64,000 nt of DNA from the NCBI GenBank assembly GCA_025677835.1, contig JAIXMR010000031.1, positions 1 to 64,000 on the forward strand. The letters run 5' to 3'. The notes below the pieces were generated by a model. It was given only the letters and a program-made list of their open reading frames with translations, made no database searches and was not told the origin of the DNA. The number at the start of each line of letters is the position of its first letter. The stretch's first letter is position 1. Of this stretch, positions 25,401-37,700 are shown piece after piece. The DNA is from Sporodiniella umbellata. Lineage: Eukaryota; Mucoromycota; Mucoromycetes; Mucorales; Rhizopodaceae. A program made the position numbers and the translations under genes.

Positions 25401-26013
25401 AGTGTATAACTTACTGTAGTTGACCCAAAAAAAAGGGGGGGCAGCTTTAGGTGATTCATATTACTTTTGAAAGACTTACAACTTTATGTTACTGAAATGT
25501 CCTTTAAGTACTATAAAACACAGCTCCAAAAACTATACTTGTCAAAAGCTTGTAACAAGGACTTATTAACACTCGTGAGAACAATTGTTTTCCCATTGCT
25601 TACGATGCATTTGTTTTGAATCGAGTAGCATAAGGTTGACACTCTTGGTCTTTGGTAGAGTGAAAATACGACTTTAGAATACGTACTCAAGCTAGATAGC
25701 TCTAGAAATTTCCGTTTTGTCAAATTTCTTAACAATGTATCTAAAATAAGTCTATGAAAAATCTGTACTAAGTTTTCCTTTCTACTCTGTTGTTTAAAGT
25801 CCTACTCTGTTGACGTCAATCCGCAAAACCACACTATAAGCCTAAAAGATAGGACTTCTTATAAAAATTCATTGGAATTGTTTCCTAAATAAGATGTTAC
25901 ACCTAAGTGAAAAAGACACACACAGAACCTTCTTCAACTTCTTTCCATAAAGCAGCTTATGTTTTTTTTTAAAAAAAAAAGAGGAGTAAGAGTCTATACA
26001 GTATGTAGAGTGT
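22441..26013. other. gene-poor region, left part
   Basis: About 3.6 kb upstream of the pyrimidine multienzyme gene. ORFs are short, on both strands, with no recognisable motif and no splice-consistent extension. Poly-A/T runs are common. The first few hundred bases should include the promoter of the minus-strand gene starting at 22440. Confidence 0.55.
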
Positions 26014-26366
26014 AGAAAATAGATTGTTAAATTAGGAGGCTATATTGACAAGATACTGTCATCAGCTAAGGTTTTCCTTTGTTTTTGTATTTGTTTTTGT
26101 ATCAAACAGATGTTGCAAAGCGAAACATTTTATTTTTACTGCCAGCACAGCTACAGGCGGAGGCTCAAGCCGCGGGCTGTATCTGTTACATTAGGGCTCA
26201 ACTGGGCTTTGTGTGTATACAGCAATTTACTGCTTGTAAAAGAGGACTTGGGAAGTAAATAGTAGCTAATGAGAAAAGGGCTCTTTTTTTAAGCAAAAAC
26301 GCATTCTAGTATATTTTAATTTGTATAAAAACTTAAAGGTTTGTCTATCGTTTATGTATTTAACAG
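26014..26366 (+). repeat. left arm of 353-bp inverted repeat
   Basis: This block is the reverse complement of 27944-28296. By base-by-base reading I find one mismatch (26021 against 28289) and no gap. The middle of the arm is more GC-rich than its surroundings (around 26140-26180). It contains no ORF. Confidence 0.95.
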
Positions 26367-27943
26367 ATGCATAAAAGAAGCCTTTGTAAGTACATAATGG
26401 CTATTAAAAAAAACAATAAAAAGAAAGGAATACCAAGAAGACAAAAAAATTTATTTGCAGTTAAGATATTTTGTCGTATGTAAATGCATGAATATAAAAA
26501 AGTTTATGTTTACTACAGATAGAGTAAATATCAAAACACGCTTTGTAGCGGTTTTTGAGCCTCTAACTTGGAGGTAGTTTTTACTATTAATATTGTAAGA
26601 AGTACAATAACTAAGTTTTTTTAATAGAGTAAAAGAGTTTTATGTTGAGATTAAGTAACTCAAAGCATGCCCTTTGAAAGTTTCTGGCTTATAGCTAACT
26701 TTTCCTTTCTCTTTTTCTTTTAAGCAAGAGTTTGTTCCTTAAACCAAACAACCATGGCTAATCTTTAGTTCTGTATGTATCTGAGTCACGGTTGGATGGA
26801 TTTTTCCAAATAAAAGTGTATTAACTGCTAGTAGACAGCTTTGCTTTGACGTTTAAAATTGAGATTTTTCGACCTTTAATAAATATTGATATCTTACGTT
26901 TAGATGGTAGCTCTATTTTACACTTCAAACTGCTGTTAAATAGCTTTAAAACTAGACAGGCTCACTTTTTTGTATTAAAAAATACGATTGTCTGACATTA
27001 GCGTTTAGTTGTTACTGGTGCAACCAAGGGAATCATAAAAAAACAGCAGTACATAGTTGTAGCTACAAATTGCTGTCGCAATCAAGTATATTCTCGTTTA
27101 AGATAAGAGTCAATATTCTAACGCATTCATAGAGCTCAGAGATAACCGCCTAAATTGATACGTCGATTTGCATAATTATATATTAATTCAACAAACGATA
27201 AACTTACAAATATCTAACCCACATTCGACTGAAAAGTTCGCGTTTAATTTTAATAAGCTTTTAAAAAAAAATTGATTGACAATCTCTACCTCAACCTTAT
27301 GCTACCGAAGCTGTGCGGTAAAATAAGAAAAAGAAATGGAGAACTTATAGAATTCTTATTTGATGAATTACTTCCACTGTATTATATTCTTGAATCAATA
27401 AAAAAAAACCTCTACTGAAAAAACAAATTCTTCTGAAATAGAAAAATTACGATAAAAAAAGTGAGGCATAATGTGATAGTTTACTAAGAAAAGCAATTGT
27501 TATTTTAAAACTAAGTTGAGATATTGTAAACTCACTCTTGCTGTGGCTAGCTATTTTACGCCACGTAGTCGGGAATGTTTAGGTTAACAAGATAAAGTCA
27601 GGTATAGATTTTTATAATTTTAAGCCTAAATTGGCTGGGTACAGCTATCTCAGAAAACTGTTAAAAAACTAAAACAAATTGTCAAAAAAGCTCAAAACAT
27701 AAATAGCTATAGTGTCTAGATAATTTCAACACAAATAGTAGATACGATAGCAGGGAGGTTTTTTTTACGCTGACTCTTCATTTTCACATTCAGTTATCAG
27801 GAGAAAATACCAATGTGTATAAACAGCGTAAAACAATACATGAATCAATCAACGAGCACTTGAAAAGGGTGATTTGTGTTTTTTGCAAAAATTTTATTGC
27901 TAAGTATTCAAAGAGAAGCTTGGTTTAAGAGCACCGCAAACCG
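26367..27943. other. 1.58-kb spacer between inverted-repeat arms
   Basis: AT-rich, with stops in all frames and no ORF of 60 codons. No transposase, RNA gene or tandem array is visible. It may be the interior of a non-autonomous foldback-type element, or ordinary unique sequence between two opposed copies of a 353-bp element. Confidence 0.6.
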
Positions 27944-28296
27944 CTGTTAAATACATAAACGATAGACAAACCTTTAAGTTTTTATACAAATTAAAATATA
28001 CTAGAATGCGTTTTTGCTTAAAAAAAGAGCCCTTTTCTCATTAGCTACTATTTACTTCCCAAGTCCTCTTTTACAAGCAGTAAATTGCTGTATACACACA
28101 AAGCCCAGTTGAGCCCTAATGTAACAGATACAGCCCGCGGCTTGAGCCTCCGCCTGTAGCTGTGCTGGCAGTAAAAATAAAATGTTTCGCTTTGCAACAT
28201 CTGTTTGATACAAAAACAAATACAAAAACAAAGGAAAACCTTAGCTGATGACAGTATCTTGTCAATATAGCCTCCTAATTTAACAATCGATTTTCT
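27944..28296 (-). repeat. right arm of 353-bp inverted repeat
   Basis: Opposite-orientation partner of 26014-26366 (352 of 353 positions match by eye). The sequence beyond both outer ends diverges at once, and no unambiguous target-site duplication is seen. Confidence 0.95.
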
Positions 28297-28716
28297 GTAG
28301 TCACGACAATAAAAAGCACCTTCAAGTTTTCTGAAGTGATGATTGTATTGATTTGTTCATATGTATTTTAGAATAGGTAAGTTTCTCTTGTATACGTCAG
28401 TAAATAGACGCGAAGCTGCAATTTATAGTCAAAAAGACGTCCAAAGTCTTTGGGTTTTAACAGGTTTTCTGATATGTAGTATTTGCCATGAGAACAATGG
28501 GTGATGTCTAATTGTTTATTGAAGAATGAAACTCAATCGTATATTAAATATATAGGGTCAAGAAAGTTACACACATAGGATCTCCGCAAATTAAAATTAA
28601 AAAAAGTGAAAGATAATAAAGTGTGTATTGATACAGATAATGAAAAAACAAAGGTAGAAGGGATTGAAAGGGAGATATACACATATACTAGGACACACAA
28701 GTACCCAAAAATTAAA
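28297..28716. other. 3' flank of MARVEL-type gene
   Basis: Between the inverted repeat and the minus-strand stop codon at 28717. AT-rich, with no gene seen. Confidence 0.5.
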
Positions 28717-29777
28717 TTAGTTGTAGTGAGGTTGCTCGGGACGAGGCATGACATGTTGAGGTGTCGGCATGGGAGAAAACTGCACTGGAGGACTGGTGTG
28801 ATATTGGGCTGCTGGTGGGTATTGGCTACCGTTTTCGTAATTATGTTGCTGGTATGGGGTTGAAGAGTGTCCATCATAAGGTGATGAGTGGTATGAAGCA
28901 TGTCCTTCATAAGGTGACTGCTGGAATTGTGGCTGATCATAGTGTGCTGTATGGTTGAGTGGAGCGGATTCATGTTGCTGTTGATGGTAGCTCGCTTCCT
29001 CATCTTGATGAGCTGGTCTATTATACTCTTCGGCAGGAGTTTCTTCTAACTTTGTTTGTCTACTAATTCTATGCTCCTTCAATCTATCTTGAATATCTTG
29101 CTTTTCCCTCCAAAAAGAGATGAAAGAGCAAAGCAAGGTACAGAGCCAGAGAATACAAGTAATCCAAGCAAAAGCAGCTGCGACCTTGGCTAAGTTACAC
29201 TGCAAATTCTTGTCAGCCCGCTGTTATTGGTTGTATATTTATAGAAATACCTGTGTTCCCCAGGCGCCTACATAAGCATCACCAAACGCTTTACGAAGAG
29301 CAGGATCAATAGCACATGATGAAGCATCATTGGCATAAACGGCTGTAGCAATACCTGCGGTAGCCCAAAGAACAGAGTTGAATCCACAAAAGATCAGGTT
29401 TGTACGGTTTTTCAAGCAAAACTTTCCTGGCCGTCTAAACTTGTTGTGGTGTTCATACATCCAAGGGAAATACACTAAAAGAAACGGGATCGGGAAGCTT
29501 ACAATAGCCACAAATAAACAGTAACCTGGCCCAGGTTTGCTAGCGCCCTAAAAATTTGTTTAGACTGAATCCAGTGGTTTTTAGAAAAAAAAAAAAAAAA
29601 AAAAAAAGGAAAACTTACCAAATAACGCGATTCTGTTGATAGCATTGGAGCCACCATACATATAGTTAGCAAACTTGTGACAAGAGTGACTAGATGCAGT
29701 ACTTTCTTGGCAGTATCTATCATACTGGACGTTTTTTCGCTAACTTCCATTGGCACATCTAATTTAAATCCTGCCAT
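28717..29777 (-). CDS. MARVEL-like four-helix membrane protein
   Basis: Predicted integral membrane protein. Three exons: about 29620-29777, 29251-29547 and 28717-29199. The hydrophobic segments are KVLHLVTLVTSLLTICMVAP (exon 1), FVAIVSFPIPFLLVYFPWMY and FCGFNSVLWATAGIATAVYA (exon 2) and AAAFAWITCILWLCTLLCSF (exon 3). This four-helix layout with a charged loop after helix 2 and a conserved W-A-x-G in helix 3 fits fungal MARVEL proteins of the plasma membrane or vesicles. The cytosolic tail is 110 residues, rich in Gln, His, Tyr and Pro, with repeated SPYEGH/SPYDGH-like motifs. The last intron has two possible in-frame acceptors; the 51-nt version with a CTGAC branch site is the better one. 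Confidence 0.75.
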
Positions 29778-30600
29778 TTCTTGGTTGTTTTTTATTGCAA
29801 AAATTTAGAATGTGACAAAAAGAAGAAAAGAAAAGAAAATGTAGGAGAGGGGCTGAAACAAGCATTAAATATCTTTTTTTAGTGAGCGTTTTTGTGATAC
29901 ACTAATTCAGCCACTTTGATGCCAAACTTTTACAAGTTAGTGCTTTTAGTGTGCGCCCTTTTAGGAAATGTGTGATTTTTACGGACTTTTCTTTTGTTAA
30001 CCCAATTGGAATCCTGGTTCAATATACAAAACCAGCCAAAAAATAACGTATTTTCGATTTGGTGTTTGATTGTCTACAATTGAGTGGCTACTTATGCTAC
30101 AGTTGACTGTGGGTAGATATATACCAAAATGTGCCATTTGGAGATAATAGACTGTGCTTAAACTCTTTATTTACGTTTTGAAAGTATTCTTAGTCTTGGC
30201 ACCAGGGTTGGCGGAAATTCTGATTAATAAGGATACTAGCTCAACCATAAATATGCTGTCTTTTTTGCGAGCTAGTGCGTCTGAAGAAATTACCATACTC
30301 TGCCTGTATTATTTTGACTTGTTTTTATCCGAATTTACAGGCTAACAGGCACGCATTTTAAAGTTAGAAATCACTTTCGATTGTTTTCTCCTAACGTATA
30401 CGACTACCTTTTGAAAGGACAAAAAACTAGGAATTTAGAACAACATTCGAAACTTAGATATGCTTTAAATTATAGTGTCTTGCACCTAAAATTCAATTGC
30501 TCGTATTTAGAAATATTTCTCTATTGTGTACAAAGTTTTATTTACGACGAAAAGAGCGCCCTTTTTGCTTTTTATAACCCACTTTTTTTTTTGTTCTTCC
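29778..30600. other. intergenic region
   Basis: Upstream of the minus-strand MARVEL-like gene (A/G-rich purine leader near 29818-29850) and of a small plus-strand ORF. Two short plus-strand ORFs in it (30154-30345 and 30381-30614) have no motif or splice support. Confidence 0.5.
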
Positions 30601-30939
30601 ATGAAGCTGATTGACCCGATACAATCACCACTTTTAGCAGCCTTTTATGCTCATCTAGATGCTACAATCAACTTAACCCAAGTTATTTTACGATATGAAT
30701 GGACAATATTCATTCGTTGTTCTCTTTTTTTTGGCTTAGCTACAATTGCTTATATTATATATATAATTGTTAGTTTAAGACATGGGCTTCATCCTTTATT
30801 GGTTTGGGACAGACTTGGAAAGCCAGTAGTAAAAGTATTTCGCCCTTGGACTTTCTCTTACTTGCTTAATCAAAGTGACCCTTATGCTCGCTCAGTCGGT
30901 AAGATTCTACTTTTTATGACTGGATTTCCTAATACGTAG
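30601..30939 (+). CDS. small predicted membrane protein, unknown
   Basis: A 112-residue intronless ORF. I chose the ATG at 30601 because it follows a T-rich stretch typical of fungal transcription starts here; the ORF opens further upstream without an ATG. One strong membrane segment is visible at about residues 37-60 (FIRCSLFFGLATIAYIIYII), with a basic-aromatic tail after it (WDRLGKPVVKVFRPWTFSYL). I do not recognise the family. Codon usage looks ordinary for the window, but without a homologue it could be spurious. Confidence 0.45.
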   Translation: MKLIDPIQSPLLAAFYAHLDATINLTQVILRYEWTIFIRCSLFFGLATIAYIIYIIVSLRHGLHPLLVWDRLGKPVVKVFRPWTFSYLLNQSDPYARSVGKILLFMTGFPNT

Positions 30940-32244
30940 AAGATATGCGAATTTCAACCTTTTCAAAAGGCTTTTGTTCAGCTATTTTGCGGGTAAAATT
31001 ATACATGGACCTCAATGGTACTGTCAAAACTTAACAATTTATTTTGACTAGGAGCGAAGGCAAACACAGAATTCGCGACATGAGTATAGACATTTGCTAA
31101 ACAAATAGAGGCCATATGAACTAAATAACTCATTTTAGAACACACAGTACAGCCATCGCTACCTTTGCTGAAACAGTAGGGGGCTTGACTTTGATGAGCA
31201 ACCTTAGAAAAAAAGATAGGGCAATACTCAAAAAGTTCAGAATTGAAGTACGTAGACACATACACGAAAGCTTTTAACACTCTATAACTTTATAGTATAA
31301 AAAAAGCGCTCGAGGCTTACTGACTGGTAGCTCAGACTATACCCTTCCAGGGAATATAGGGGAAGGCAATCATGATATTTGCAACGAAGTTATTGTCAAA
31401 GACCGTATGCTCGATACAGTTGCAATAGTATACTTAACTTGGGCCGTTCAAACAAAAGAAGCTTAGATTGGTATGGAAGTTTTCTTTACTGAGCTAAAAT
31501 AAAATTGAAATTTAAGTTTTTAGTTTTTACATAGAGCAGACACATGTTGTAACTCTAAAGCTTTTGAAGCCTATCCAGTTTCTTTATTGCTTACTTATAA
31601 AGAGTCGATCAGACCAAAGGCTTTTTTTTGTAAAAATTAAGCGCAAAAATCAATGGCACGAAGTGTATGTCCGCTTATTGATACTATAAACCAAGGCAGT
31701 TATAGATCCAATAGCAAAATCAAACAAGAGTAAGTAACTGGTAGTCCAACAACCTACTTCAAATTTTGAATGGCCAAGATGTGCTTCATCTTACTAATAA
31801 ATTGACTAAGTTTCAAAGTCTATCGAAACCCATAAGTATCTTTCGGTTTACTCAGTCTAAGATCTAGTTTATAGACACTTAGTGCAGTATGCTTATTTTT
31901 TGAACGCAGTTTCAAAAAGCTCGCAGGTTGTTAGTAACAAAAAGTTACTACTGATACCTAAAATGCCTGTTTCGAACCGTTCATGAAAGTCCAAGACATT
32001 TCTTTGTTAGTATATATTTTCGTAACTATTTTTTCTTTGAAAGGCGCCAATTACAATTTTTTTCTTTCTATTCTAGCTAAACAAACACAAAGCCTACTTT
32101 ATAAGAATTTTTTAGGGCTGTGGGGTGTTTTTGGATGAACTATGGATCTCTTACAAAAGCGCCGCTCTTACATAAAGAAGCCCTTTTTTATTTTATTTTA
32201 AATTTGAATTCCAGAATACAAGTTACAGTGTGCTTTTACATAAA
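30940..32244. other. intergenic region upstream of SEC6
   Basis: About 1.3 kb, AT-rich. A minus-strand ORF at 30999-31280 lacks recognisable features. The last few hundred bases should hold the SEC6 promoter. Confidence 0.5.
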
Positions 32245-34538
32245 ATGGAAGAGCCAAGAGAAATTGCAATCAGCAAGTTGTCAGAGCTTTTCAAGCATCC
32301 AGACGATCTTAACTCAAAGCTAGCTCCACTTACTAGAAAGCTGATTAAAGAAAAAGCTACACTTGATGCACAGTTAAATACAGGAGTACAATCTCAACTT
32401 GATCATGTTCAAGAGGGTTTAGAGACTCTCACAATCTCTAGTCGAAATATAAACCGTGTCAAAGAAAACATGCGAAGTATTGACAAGCTGTGTTATGATG
32501 CTCAATCAATGATCACTGACTTTCCTCGTATCAACATGGCAAGTGTCTAACTTTCAACAAAGCAATTTTGTTTTGTTTTTATTGATGTTATATTGGACTA
32601 CAGATTTCTCAAGTACACCAAAACTTTGTAGCTACCGAAGCTAAAATTCAAGCTTTTCGAAAACTATACCAACAATTAGATGATCTAGACAACGAATTTG
32701 CTCCTATGCAAGAGGACATATTTTCATCTCACGATTCTATTTTACACGTTCATTATCATCTCTATAAACTCGAAGAATTTAGAGACATCACTATGCATCA
32801 GGCTCGCGACTCGCCTCAAGATGTAATAATTACACTTAGAACGTACTTTCGAAGAGTAGACGAGCTTTCAAACAAATTCACAGAACATCTTTGGCGCTTG
32901 GCTGGGAACTTGATACCTTTAATTTACAATGGGTGCGGTTCAACAATTATTAAGCTGATAAAGATCATTGAATGTGAAGAGGCTGCAGACGAAAAGGCTT
33001 TGGCAGTAAAGCAAGCACAGTCAAGTCACCAAGACTTACAAAACCATAAAAAATGGCGCCTGGCTGAGGGTAATCCGCGTACAATTAAATCCTATAGAGT
33101 GGAGTTCTTCGAAAAGTTACATTTATCATTACATGATCGGTTTGAAGATGTTTTTCGGCCATACAAAGAAGATGAAGACTGGCAAGGTATGCTAGACACC
33201 ACAGAATTTATTTTCGAAGAACTAGAGTTAGTCTACGACCAAATCGTACCTAAATTTCCCAAAAAATACAAAATATTCCCTTATTTTGTGCTTGAGTATC
33301 ATCGGCATACTTATGAGCTACTTAACAATGTCGTTCAAGAAGATTTAGATGCCGGTACCATATTGCGCTTGTTAAAATTTGTCAGGGACTATTATGCAAC
33401 AATGAGCGTTCGCCTAGGCGTTACGGAAGAACTTCTTGAGCCTCAGCTTTTGGATGGTCAGGAGCAGTCTCTTGTAAATGAATATCTAAAGCTAGTAAGG
33501 CAGAAGCTTGTCGAATGGACATCCAACTTGATGTCTTCTGAATCGCAAGTGTTTGTAGAGAGAGAAAACCCTCCCGAAATGACAGCTGATAATCAGTTTG
33601 GATTATCAGGGGCTGTTGATTTGTTTCAAATTGTCAACCAACAGATTGATTTGGCCGCCGAAGCTAACCAAGGAAAGCTTTTATACTTAGTTGTAAACGA
33701 ATGCTACAAAGTGATGAAAGACTCCCAAAGCTTTTGGAAACAGCTCTTGGCTTCTGAATTTCAAAAATACAAGGCTGAACTTGCAGATGGTTTTATTGAG
33801 TATGTAATGGCTCTTGCAAATGATCAGCTTAAGTGCTCTGATTTTGCAAGCGATATACTTGAGCGTGTACCTCCTATTGTAGATGCAAGTTATAAATCGC
33901 AAGTAGAGGAAAAACTTTCAATGGCAATTGAAGGCTATTTACAAATTGCCGCCGATGCTCGCGAAGTTTTGCTAGAGATTACATTTAATGATACACACTC
34001 TGCTCTTATGGATCTTTTTACTCAGTCATGGTATGAACGGCCGCTGGTTCCTTCAGTTATTCTGACTTTTGGCGACTACTACCACGACTTTGTTCACCTA
34101 AATAATTTCATATTTAACAAGCTGATATACGATATTTTGGATCGGTTTTTAATCATATATCTAGAAGGGATGCGAAACAAAAATGCCAAGTTTTTAATGG
34201 CTTCATGCTCAAAGCTTATTAACAACGATATAAACACTGCCTTTGATTTTTTTGCAGAGCTTACTTCAAGAGAAGAAATGGCAGAACGGTTTGATGTCTT
34301 GCGTAAAGTGTCTGCACTTTTAGAAAGCACTCCAAACATGATATATGTAGATTACTATAACCTTAGACAAGCATACCCAGACGTGCCGCTTGCATTTGTA
34401 GAAAGTATTTTGACGAAAAGAGATGACTTGCAAAAGACAACACTCAAGGGTATTATGGAGGGTATCAAAGGAAAGGCCCGCGAGTACGAGCCTGATGCCA
34501 ATACCCCACCAACGATATTCAGTCGGATCAAATGGTAA
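32245..34538 (+). CDS. SEC6: exocyst complex component Sec6
   Basis: Subunit of the exocyst, which tethers secretory vesicles to the plasma membrane at sites of growth such as hyphal tips. Exon 1 is 32245-32538 and exon 2 is 32604-34538, about 742 residues, the normal Sec6/EXOC3 size. The N-terminal coiled-coil part (LDHVQEGLETLTISSRNINR) joins DFPRINM to ISQVHQNFVATEAKIQAFRK and LDDLDNEFAPMQEDIF, a family hallmark. The remainder is the alpha-helical Sec6 fold (FYDILDRFLIIYLEGM-like blocks, VYDQIVPKFP). The intron begins GCAAGT, not GT, so it is a GC-AG intron. The ATG at 32245 is the first in frame. Confidence 0.92.
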
Positions 34539-34792
34539 CAATAGTTGCATTGTGTCTTTGAAGCAAACAGTAAAAATAAACTTGTGATACTTTTTATATA
34601 CTGCCGTATAGTTTATAAACTCAAAAACGATACCCTCTTACGTAGTCGTTTTTAAAGCCAAGGTTTACCCTTTGACATAATATGCTGAATGTAAAAAAAA
34701 AAAAAAAAAAGTCAATCTAAATAACCATACGCTTAAAGGAGATATCACAGTTTGAAAAAAAAAAAAAGTTTATTCAAATATTTTCAATTTAG

Positions 34793-37700
34793 TTAGTTTT
34801 AGTGGAGATACCCCAAAGCTTCACATCGTAGTGATTTCCGCTTGCTGCCATCAGCATCAGGTTCGGATGGAAGGTGAGCGCTCGGGTTGAAGTAGTTTTT
34901 TGATTTAAAAATCCAGTAGTAGGTCTGATAGTAGAAAGCCTGGCGCCATCTAAGTTCCATACCTTAATAACTTGATCAGCTCCAGCGCTAATCCAAACTC
35001 ACGTCAGCAAACGTTCAAATATAGCCTCAATAGTTTTACCTTGCTATGACTCTGCCGTGATCATGTACAGCTAGAGATGTCATATCACTGTGTGTATGTG
35101 CCTCGATTGTTTTTAGAGACTGCGTTTCACGAATGTCCCAGATTTTTATATCCCCTTCAAATCCACCAGATACAAGCTCTCTAGTACCCTCTCTTTGTAG
35201 ATGGATATTGGTTATCCATGCCTTATGCTCATCCCATTTCTTTACTCGACTGACCAGAAAAGGTTAAGATGGTAGCTTTTGACTCAGTAATTTACCTTTC
35301 GTTTGGTCCTAGACGTCGATCGTATACACCAATAGAACCATCGCCGAAACCAGCGACAACTATATTACCGTTGGTCTGATCGCTCGTGATGCTTGTGACA
35401 CAGGCTGAGGATTGTGTTGGTATATCCTACAGCAGATATTAACATTTTTTATCTGCAATTACACTGTTATTTTTTACCATCACTGGTAATTCCCGATGCG
35501 CATCCCAAACTTTGATGATTTTTGAGTCACCCCCTGTAAAGAGGTAACCACGCGCTTGGTGCCAATCTGTAACCAATCCGCTCTGTCTAGAATTGCTTTT
35601 TTCCATATCTTTCAAAGCGCGCCATGAACTGACAAGTATAGGCTGCTCTTGGTCATAGTTTTTGTAAAGACGCACAACACCGTCATCTGGAAAACCTTGT
35701 GTTAATTGAAATGTCAATGTTAGTATACAAAAAACTTGCCTGAACCAGTCAAAAGTAGGGCTTCGTCTTCTTCGTTCAAGAACTTCATATCAGTTATTCT
35801 GCTGTGTACAGGGTTGTGATTGTCAATCACGCTTAGAGGCGTCCCAGTTTTCCAGTCCCATACACTTTTTAAAAAAGGTTATTTGAATTTCCTTTCAAGA
35901 AATAGGTACTTACACTAGGCAATTGTATGAGTCTGCTGCTACTAAGTGAGGCTCAAACTGATGAAACAAAAGAAGCGTTGCTTCTGTATCATTGTACATT
36001 GAGTTTAGCTGCTCATCCCATCGGCTGGACCCTATTATGTTTGTTGGATTGGTCGGTTTATAAAAATGTATAGAGTACTGTATTATCTTACCTGCCATGC
36101 CTTTCGTTAAACTAGATTCTTGTAAAATATTTTCATTTCGGCTTCTTCTCCATTTGCGCTGGGTATATATTACACTTCCTGGTTCGTCAGCCTCAGACGC
36201 TCGCATTTGAGGCTCTGTATAATACTCACAACTCCACTCATAAAAGTTGGAAGAAAGCGGCAAAACTTGCTCATCATGAGTGTTTTGTGCGCTTTTTGAT
36301 GAACGTCGGTCCGAGTTACTACCGTTTGTTGTTTCCTGATATGATGCATTTCCAAAGTTGTAGATAGTACGTAGAGTAGAGGCAAATGATACTGAACGAA
36401 CCAGCTTTGTAGGTCTTCTAGCTATTGCACTTACTGGGGACCTAGGAACGTCTTGATCATCAATAGTATCTTGGCCAGATATAGCAGTAGCCTGCTGGTC
36501 TTTAGCCAAGTTCGATGCATATTCTCCAATCAAAGGAGTATTGAGTAGCATGGATGTAATATGGTCAACCACAATAGAGGCAGTTTTGGATACATCAGGG
36601 TGAGGATCTACAGACAAGTTGAGCAAAGCCTTCCAGAGAACAGCATAAACAGAATCGTAACTTGACGAACCAAAATGGCCATCCACAGTGGTACGCCATT
36701 CGTTTTGTCTTGATGCTCCAGTAGAATTGCTTCCGTTTATACCCCCTCTCATAGTCTTATCACTCATACGTTGATCTTCCTCAATAGTTTGACTAGCAGC
36801 GGCTAGAAATTTAGTAGGACCGGCTTGATGTACGATATGTGAAAGAGCAATAACAAATTCTCGACGCACCATTGGAGAACCATCAGACATTACACAGAGA
36901 GCAGATATAGCTACATTATGCTCAATGTTAACAATCTGCTCTGTTTTGTTAGGATCAGACAAGAAATTGACTAGAGCATACATAGCAGAAGCGCGCACTT
37001 CTGGCACAGTATCGTTGAGTAAAATTGTAAGTTTTTCGTGTCCGTTTTCAGCAATAGCTATCGATTTAGCCTCAGTGTTGTTCATCCAAACTTGGGCCAA
37101 ACAGAGACAGATCCACTGTCGTAAGAGCGGATCAGGGTCGTTAACATGGGCTAAACAAGCCGATATCACGTTGCTTCTCAAACATGCCTGTTGACCAGTT
37201 CTGAAATCTGTACAAAAAACTGACAATATAAATGCACTCATTGCTCGGTGCTCTGAGACATGGGGTATACTAAGCATGGCATTGTTAGGCGTAAGTATAT
37301 TGATGAAATAAGCATATCCATGGTCTTTCAGCAAGTCATTTTGACAAGATCTATCAACAGCAAGAATACGAGCCCATATAAATACCAAGACTGGCTTCAG
37401 CTCGGCTGCAGGGCTTTGTAGTAGCTTCAAAACATACGGGAATATGCCAACAGATAGTGCTGCATTAACAGCCCAAGGACCCAAATCTAAGAACCGACTG
37501 AGTAAAATTAGAGCACGCAAACGGTGTACTTGACTAAGTAAAACTTGAAGTACAATTGGGAGTTGTTCGGGAATCTTAGGATTAACTGCTCCTTCAGCAA
37601 GCCAAACCTCAAAAGCTGTCAACTGTTCTGAGAAAAAGGTACTTGATTGGTATTCATATACAGTTCCACCAGCCTCTGCTGCCTTGAGAGCAGGCAGTTG

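Noticed and set aside
22441..28716. Centromere
   Set aside because: A gene desert with an inverted repeat is suggestive, but no retroelement flanks or known centromere motif could be shown from this sequence.
31000..31280. Minus-strand ORF of 93 codons
   Set aside because: No motif, no homology I recognise, and AT-driven composition; no neighbouring exon joins it.
31320..31350. TGGTAGCTCAGAC, resembling a tRNA A box
   Set aside because: No B box (GGTTCGANNCC) at the right distance and no cloverleaf could be drawn.
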